Source: JAAYDI01 sp052034005 (GTDB lineage Bacteria; Planctomycetota; Planctomycetia; Pirellulales; Pirellulaceae). From it: a stretch of 19,799 nt of DNA. The notes beneath the pieces are model-generated. The model was not told where the DNA came from. It was given only the letters and a program-made list of their open reading frames with translations, and ran no database searches. The stretch is from the NCBI GenBank assembly GCA_052034005.1, contig JBPOJB010000064.1, forward strand, positions 1 through 19,799, written 5' to 3'. This document shows, piece by piece, positions 15,226 to 19,799 of this stretch (position 1 is the first letter of the stretch; every line of letters starts with the position of its first letter). A program made the position numbers and the translations under genes.

Positions 15226-16689
15226 GTGAGCATCTTCAAGCCTTGTGACGTGCGCGGCGTGGTGGGCGCGGAATGGGGCGACGCGGAGGCGCTGGCCATC
15301 GGCCGGTCGCTCGGCGCGATGCTCCGCGCGCGCGACCAGCAGGCCATTTGCGTCGGCGGTGACTTCCGCCGCTCGACGCCATCGCTCAAGGCCTCCCTGA
15401 TCCAGGGCCTGCAGCAGGCGGGGGTGGACGTCGACGATGTCGGCCAGGTCCCCACGCCGGTCGTCCAGTTCGCGGCGCGGCAAGCGCGCTGTGCCAACGT
15501 CGCGATCGTCACGGCTTCCCATAACCCCGGGAAGTACAACGGCGTGAAGTTCGTCGTGAACGGCCGGCCGCCGATCCCCGAACTGATGCGGGAACTGCAA
15601 GCCCGCCTGACGCCGTCCGAGCCGCCCCCCGCGGGCGACCTGCGGTCCCGGGGCCGACACACGTCGCGCCACGTCGTGGCGGATTATGAGATCTGGGTCG
15701 TCCGGTCCGCCCGCGAACTGGTTGCAGCCACGTATGGCGCGGGCGCGTCGGAGCCGGGCGCCGTCTCCGCCGGCCCGGCGCCGCAGCGCGTGGCCGTCGA
15801 TGCGATGGGCGGCGCGTTTACCGAGATCGCGCCGCGCGTGCTGGCCGCCGCGGGCTATGGCATCCTGACCGTCACGCCGCATATCGATCCGGCTTTCGCG
15901 CAGCGCGACCCGAATCCCGCTCAGGACCGCAACCTGCGGCAGCTGGTGGACGCCGTGCGGGAGGGACAGGCGGACCTTGGCATCGCGCTGGACGGCGACG
16001 GAGACCGCGTGATCTTCGTCGACCACGACGGCGGCATTGCCCGGCCGGAACAGATCGCCGCGCTGTTGGTCGAGCGGTGTTATCGTGGCGGCACCGTCGT
16101 GTACGACCAGAAATGCGCATCGATCGTGCCCCGGACCGTGCGCGCCCACGGCGGTGAACCGGTCATCCAGCCGAGCGGGCACGGGTTCATCAAGACGACC
16201 ATGCTCGACCGGCGCGCCGAGCTGGGGGTGGAGGTAAGCGGGCACCATTTCTTCGGAGCGCTCGAGGGGGGCGACGACGGACTGTTCACAGCGCTGTTCG
16301 TGCTCGAGCTGCTCCGCCGAGTGCCCTCCTCGCTGCGCGCCCAACTGCAGCGGATCGGGTGGCCGAGCATCACGCCGGACCTGCGGGTGCCGCTGCGCGG
16401 CGACAGCCGGGCCGTACTCGAATCGATCGCCGCACACTGCGGCGGTGACATCAGCCGGCTGGACGGCGTGCGCGCGCAGTACGCCGATGGTTGGGCACTG
16501 GCCCGCGCCTCGATCACCGAACCGGCTATGACGTTCCGCTTCGAGAGCGATGACCCCGCGCAGCTGCAGCAGGTGATCGACCGGTTCCTGGCCGGGGCAC
16601 CTGAATTGCGCGAACCGTTGAGGCTGTCGCGTTCTGCGTCCGTCGCCGGAAGTCTTGCCCGATCCCCGTCCGGCGGACTCCAGCCGTGA
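15226..16689 (+). CDS. Phosphomannomutase/phosphoglucomutase (alpha-D-phosphohexomutase)
   Basis: A 487-residue mutase that interconverts hexose-1- and hexose-6-phosphates through a phosphoserine. The catalytic Ser98 lies in TASHNPGKYNGVKF (96-109), the metal loop is DGDGDR at 256-261 and the sugar-binding loop is EVSGH at 336-340, as in ManB-type enzymes. The C-terminal phosphate-binding loop reads RASITEP (427-433), where most members have RxSNTEP, so the conserved Asn is Ile here. The remaining motifs look intact. The last 25-30 residues are a Ser/Arg/Pro tail beyond the usual fold. Translation starts at GTG three bases after the kinase stop, with the kinase end (GGGGTGAG) acting as a ribosome binding site, which implies translational coupling. 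Domain 1 is shorter than in many PMMs (about 465 for ManB overall), but the domains appear complete. Confidence 0.9.
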   Translation: MSIFKPCDVRGVVGAEWGDAEALAIGRSLGAMLRARDQQAICVGGDFRRSTPSLKASLIQGLQQAGVDVDDVGQVPTPVVQFAARQARCANVAIVTASHNPGKYNGVKFVVNGRPPIPELMRELQARLTPSEPPPAGDLRSRGRHTSRHVVADYEIWVVRSARELVAATYGAGASEPGAVSAGPAPQRVAVDAMGGAFTEIAPRVLAAAGYGILTVTPHIDPAFAQRDPNPAQDRNLRQLVDAVREGQADLGIALDGDGDRVIFVDHDGGIARPEQIAALLVERCYRGGTVVYDQKCASIVPRTVRAHGGEPVIQPSGHGFIKTTMLDRRAELGVEVSGHHFFGALEGGDDGLFTALFVLELLRRVPSSLRAQLQRIGWPSITPDLRVPLRGDSRAVLESIAAHCGGDISRLDGVRAQYADGWALARASITEPAMTFRFESDDPAQLQQVIDRFLAGAPELREPLRLSRSASVAGSLARSPSGGLQP

Positions 16690-16711
16690 CGCACCACGGC
16701 CTGATCTTCGC

Positions 16712-16717
16712 TATACT
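16712..16717 (+). promoter_or_regulatory. Possible -10 box for the second Gfo/Idh gene
   Basis: TATACT in the context TTCGCTATACTCACGG lies 89 bases before the start of the next gene, in the 116-bp gap after the mutase. No convincing -35 is seen. The context resembles the other -10 boxes of the window. Confidence 0.4.
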
Positions 16718-16805
16718 CACGGTAATCCGGTGGTGCGCCGTACGCGCATGGCACGCGACACCCGGGCGCCCGCTCATACACACACTGCCCTAGAAAGGTC
16801 CTGAC

Positions 16806-18098
16806 ATGAAACGTGCTCGTACCGGGAAGATGTCGCGCCGCGAGATGATCCGGAAGACGGCCATCGGGTTGAGCCTGCCCGTGTGGGTGCCGCGATCGGT
16901 ACTAGGCGGCTCCGCCGGCCCGGCGCCCAGTGCGCGCGTCACGGTGGGCGCCATCGGCGTCGGTGGCCGCTGCAGCATGCTGCTCGATCAGCTGCCGGAA
17001 GACGGCCGGATCGTCGCGTTGTCCGACTGCAACCTGCCGCGCGCCGAAGCGTACAAGGCCAAGCAGCAGGCGGATTGGCCCATCTATCAGGACTACCACG
17101 AGCTGCTTGCACGCAAGGACATCGATGCCGTGATCGTGGGGACGGGCGAGTTCCAGCGCGTCCTGCCCTGCATCCACGCCTGCCAGGCCGGCAAGGATAT
17201 CTATGCCGAGAAACCCTTGACGCTCTATATCCACGAAGGCCGCGTGCTGGTCGAGGCCGTGCGCAAGTACGAGCGCGTGTTCCAGGTCGGATCGCAGCAG
17301 CGGTCGATGGAATTGAATCGGATCGCCTGCGAACTGGTCCGCACGGGCGGGCTGGGCAAGGTCAAGGAAGTGCGCGCGGTGAACTACCCCGGCCCGCAGG
17401 ACGCACCCGGACAGCCGCTGCCGGAACAGCAGGTGCCGACCGGCTTGAACTGGGACGTGTGGCTCAACCAGGCGGCGATGCGGCCGTACCATCAGCAGTG
17501 GCTGAGCTGGATGGCATGGCGCGATTTCTCGGGCGGCGAAATGACCAACTGGGGCGCGCACGGTATCGACCAGGTCCAGTGGGCGCTGGGCATGGACGAC
17601 GCTGGCCCGGTGGAGATGTGGCCCATCACTGAGGGCTCCAACGGCCAGGTGGGGATGCGGTATGCCAACGGCGTCCCGCTGAACTTCGTGCTGAAAGACG
17701 CGCCCATGGGCGGCGCCATCTTCATCTGCGAGAAAGGCAAGATCGAGATCAACCGCAACAAGTTCACCTCCAACCCGCCCGAGATCGCCCGGGAACTGCT
17801 TAAGAAAGTCGACGAGGCCGATGAGGAAACGAAATGGGCCGATAGCACGGCGCTCTGGCAGGCCCGCTGGCACCTGCAGAACTGGATCGACTGCATCCGG
17901 ACCCGCGACCTGCCCGTCGCGGACGTCGAGATCGGGCACCGCTCGATCTCCGTCTGCCACCTGGCGAACATCACGCGCCGGCTGGGCCGCAAGCTGCGTT
18001 GGGACCCGCTGACGGAGACCTTCCCGGACGACCCGGAGGCCAATACGATGGTCAGGCGGCCGCGCCGCAAGGCGTACGAACTGCCGGCCTTGAGCTGA
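16806..18098 (+). CDS. TAT-exported Gfo/Idh/MocA oxidoreductase (second, divergent copy)
   Basis: A 430-residue NAD(P)-dependent oxidoreductase. The N-terminus carries a twin-arginine signal (SRREMIRK at 10-17, then a hydrophobic stretch to about 35). The Rossmann motif is VGAIGVGGRC (47-56), and the canonical EKP is intact at 135-137 (AEKPLTLYIHEG). The second loop reads VGTGEFQRVL (111-120) instead of the usual TPDHWH, so the substrate site differs from the Gfo/Idh at 7533-8873. GGEMTNWGAHGIDQVQW (243-259) is the predicted catalytic His region of the C-terminal domain. AAAGG lies seven bases before the ATG. It follows the kinase-mutase pair on the same strand after a 116-bp gap with its own likely -10 box. 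The substrate is unknown; related exported proteins are very numerous in planctomycetes. Confidence 0.9.
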   Translation: MKRARTGKMSRREMIRKTAIGLSLPVWVPRSVLGGSAGPAPSARVTVGAIGVGGRCSMLLDQLPEDGRIVALSDCNLPRAEAYKAKQQADWPIYQDYHELLARKDIDAVIVGTGEFQRVLPCIHACQAGKDIYAEKPLTLYIHEGRVLVEAVRKYERVFQVGSQQRSMELNRIACELVRTGGLGKVKEVRAVNYPGPQDAPGQPLPEQQVPTGLNWDVWLNQAAMRPYHQQWLSWMAWRDFSGGEMTNWGAHGIDQVQWALGMDDAGPVEMWPITEGSNGQVGMRYANGVPLNFVLKDAPMGGAIFICEKGKIEINRNKFTSNPPEIARELLKKVDEADEETKWADSTALWQARWHLQNWIDCIRTRDLPVADVEIGHRSISVCHLANITRRLGRKLRWDPLTETFPDDPEANTMVRRPRRKAYELPALS

Positions 18099-18168
18099 TC
18101 CGCGCGGCTCGCGCCGCCACGCGCGCGGCGGGCTCACATTCCCCGGGAAGCCGTGGCACGAGCCGACG

Positions 18169-18201
18169 AAAAAACCGTCTCCCCGCGTGGGAGAGACGGT
18201 T
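18169..18201 (-). terminator. Intrinsic terminator of the NCS1 permease gene
   Basis: AACCGTCTC (18173-18181) pairs perfectly with GAGACGGTT (18193-18201). The stem can be extended by CCC/GGG past one bulged A, leaving a GCGT loop. On the minus strand the stem is followed by six T residues (complement of 18169-18174). It begins 28 bases after the permease stop codon. There is no T-run on the plus side, so it serves mainly the minus strand. Confidence 0.85.
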
Positions 18202-18228
18202 AGTGACTGTCATCCGTGTGCAACCCGC

Positions 18229-19674
18229 TCATGCGTCGGCGGCGGCGTTGGGCATCTCCATGGTCTTCGATTCCAGACCGGCCTTCGCCAGGATGTAGTA
18301 GAGCACGATCCCCACCACGAATGCCGCGACGGGCGGACAGGGCACCTTACCGGCCATGGCCGGGATGAAATTCGCGGCACCCACCACGAACCCCACCAAC
18401 CAGGAGATCCAGCCGGCCGGATTGAAGCCGCCCCGCGGGCCGGCCCATTTCCGACCCGCCAGCAGGTAGTCGGCGACCATCGCACCACAGACGGGCCCAA
18501 ACGATGCGCCAATGATCTCGAAGACCCGCACGGCGTTCCCCGCCCAGCCGGTGGCCGCCAGAACGATCGCCACCAGCGTACCGATGCCGCAGGAGATGAA
18601 CGGATTCACCTTCGGCATCGTCGTCTTGAAGCTGTTGGCGGCGATGAACGACGAGAAGCAGCACGACGGGAAGGCCGCGATCGCCAGCATGTACATGAAG
18701 ATCGCCGAGACTTTGGAGCCGACAATTCCATCCATCAAAGCGGTCGCCTGCAGGACGCCGGGATGCGTGACCTTCCCGGCGCCGTAGGCCCCCGCCACGA
18801 TCAACAGCGCGAGCCCGCCGGCTACAATCGTGGCACCGGCCACGCCAACCAGACCGCCCCACTGCACATCCCGCGCGTCGCGATTGTTCATGCCGAAATC
18901 CGCACCTGCCGCCCCGGCAGTCGCGAAGAAACCGACGATGTAGGTCCCCAGGAGCAGTATCACCCCCAGGCTCGTCAGCGCCGGCTGAGCGACCAGCGAC
19001 GCCCCCTCCTTCGGCACAAACTCCTTGCCCGCGCTGATCACGGTCTCCGGGTTGAAGCCCGCGATGCCCCCGACCGTGGCCGCAAACAACACGATCAGGA
19101 CGGCGAAGGGGATCAGCGGCAGGAACGTGGCGACACGCGCCACGTACTGGATGCCTTTGAGCCCCATGAACACGGCAGCGATCGCCCAGAGCGCACACAC
19201 GATCATGTGGGCAGGCGTTCCCGGACCCTGCCCAAACGGCTTACACAGCAGGATTCCCGCGAAGAAGGCATTCACCGCCACCCAGCCAAACTGCAAGACG
19301 CCCATCAAGAAGCCGGGCATCAGGAAACCGCCGACCACGCCGTAGGTCGAAGTGCCCACAATGTACAACGGCAGCCCGGTCTTCATGCCCAGCAGGCCCG
19401 GCACATAGTAGAACAGGAAGTGGCAAACCAGCGCGGCCAGGATCAGGCCCAGGAACGCGACGAGCAGACCTTGCCCCAACGTGCCTCCGGCGAACCGGGC
19501 AACCCCCGGCGCCGCGTTGGCGTCCAACGCCGCACCCATCGGCACCTCGTGCCAGAACACGAACCACAGCATGATGCCCGCGTACGTCTGGGCCGTGCTC
19601 TTATACCACGGCACACGATTGGCCAGCGGCACGGGTCGAGCAGACGCGACATAATCCGGAAGATGCGAAGCCAT
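18229..19674 (-). CDS. NCS1-family permease (purine/cytosine permease-like)
   Basis: A 481-residue inner-membrane transporter with about 12 hydrophobic segments, for example at 67-90, 108-143, 156-170, 182-205, 233-255, 274-299, 320-346, 358-376, 384-405, 420-440 and 446-463. The N-terminal VPWYKSTAQTYAGIMLWFVFW, the central AGADFGMNNRDARDVQWGGLVG (compare the ADYSRYxR block of the family) and the C-terminal GASFGPVCGAMVADYLL match the NCS1 nucleobase:cation symporter pattern. Characterised members import cytosine, allantoin, hydantoins, thiamine or purines with H+ or Na+; the substrate here is not deducible. A loop HEVPMGAALDANAAPG at 42-57 between the first two helices looks peculiar to this subgroup. 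The start is supported by GGGAGGG about eight bases upstream. The gene is monocistronic as far as visible and ends at an intrinsic terminator. Confidence 0.88.
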   Translation of the reverse strand: MASHLPDYVASARPVPLANRVPWYKSTAQTYAGIMLWFVFWHEVPMGAALDANAAPGVARFAGGTLGQGLLVAFLGLILAALVCHFLFYYVPGLLGMKTGLPLYIVGTSTYGVVGGFLMPGFLMGVLQFGWVAVNAFFAGILLCKPFGQGPGTPAHMIVCALWAIAAVFMGLKGIQYVARVATFLPLIPFAVLIVLFAATVGGIAGFNPETVISAGKEFVPKEGASLVAQPALTSLGVILLLGTYIVGFFATAGAAGADFGMNNRDARDVQWGGLVGVAGATIVAGGLALLIVAGAYGAGKVTHPGVLQATALMDGIVGSKVSAIFMYMLAIAAFPSCCFSSFIAANSFKTTMPKVNPFISCGIGTLVAIVLAATGWAGNAVRVFEIIGASFGPVCGAMVADYLLAGRKWAGPRGGFNPAGWISWLVGFVVGAANFIPAMAGKVPCPPVAAFVVGIVLYYILAKAGLESKTMEMPNAAADA

Positions 19675-19689
19675 GTGAGTCCCTCCCTA

Positions 19690-19709
19690 CGTGGCTCGGC
19701 CGAGCCACG
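19690..19709. promoter_or_regulatory. Perfect 20-bp palindrome before the permease ribosome binding site
   Basis: CGTGGCTCGG is followed immediately by its exact reverse complement, with no spacer. On the minus strand it ends three bases before GGGAGGG, the permease ribosome binding site. It could be a repressor operator or, as RNA, an 8-bp hairpin with a GGCC loop that affects translation. Confidence 0.55.
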
Positions 19710-19760
19710 GCCCAAGCGGAATGCGGCAAACGGGAGGCGGATACGTCGCGGTCACCACCT

Positions 19761-19774
19761 GCCTGCGCGCAGGC
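19761..19774. promoter_or_regulatory. 14-bp palindrome upstream of the permease gene
   Basis: GCCTGCGCGCAGGC is a perfect inverted repeat 52 bp upstream of the 20-bp palindrome. GC-rich DNA makes such a sequence less improbable, and its half-sites differ from those of the larger palindrome. A second regulator site is possible but weakly supported. Confidence 0.3.
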
Positions 19775-19799
19775 GGAACCTGCGGATCTCGCGTTGCGA

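Noticed and set aside
13657..16437. A 926-codon open frame antisense to the kinase and mutase genes
   Set aside because: It is the mirror of two well-supported genes with strong third-position GC bias; its product is rich in Arg, His and Gln with no recognisable domain.
19738..19760. Possible third copy of the 81-bp element upstream of the permease
   Set aside because: GGATAC and CGGTCACC occur there, but a 4-base insertion is needed and similarity stops after about 25 bases with no CTGATTCTA core.

Overview
This is a GC-rich, almost fully coding 19.8 kb chromosomal window. Everything in it points to a planctomycete (Planctomycetota, perhaps Pirellulales-like). The signs are: two twin-arginine-exported Gfo/Idh/MocA oxidoreductases, a secreted DUF1080 protein, a secreted NPCBM-GH27 alpha-galactosidase, a DacZ-like diadenylate cyclase, a membrane-anchored protein resembling planctomycete-only families, and many secreted proteins with low-complexity linkers. 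I see no tRNA, rRNA, CRISPR array, insertion sequence or phage gene. The phylum call is inference from gene content.

Left part (1-4695, plus strand): a gene-free left edge with an 11-bp tandem repeat, then a HEAT-repeat lipoprotein, a secreted alpha-helical toroid-like protein with a long acidic linker, a diadenylate cyclase with its own promoter, and a KDPG/KHG aldolase 44 bp behind it.

Centre-left (4718-8873, minus strand): a sugar-use cluster transcribed as Gfo/Idh oxidoreductase, then DUF1080 (3-keto-disaccharide hydrolase family), then GH27 alpha-galactosidase. All three carry export signals. The first two genes are each preceded by a copy of the same 81-bp intergenic element (75% identical, no gaps, same orientation) that contains a promoter-like motif. 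This duplicated leader is the most unusual non-coding signal I found. The gene set suggests an exported oxidative glycoside-cleavage route next to a classical hydrolase.

Centre (9070-13634): two minus-strand uncharacterised genes (a membrane-anchored protein and a small helical protein), a divergent plus-strand SAM methyltransferase with a THUMP-like C-terminus, and a convergent minus-strand secreted CocE/NonD-type serine hydrolase.

Right part (13768-19674): a 133-bp divergent promoter region, then a plus-strand FGGY sugar kinase coupled at 3 bp to a phosphomannomutase/phosphoglucomutase, then a second exported Gfo/Idh oxidoreductase with its own likely promoter. A minus-strand NCS1 (purine/cytosine-type) permease converges on it and ends in a clear intrinsic terminator. 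Its leader holds a perfect 20-bp palindrome directly before the ribosome binding site.
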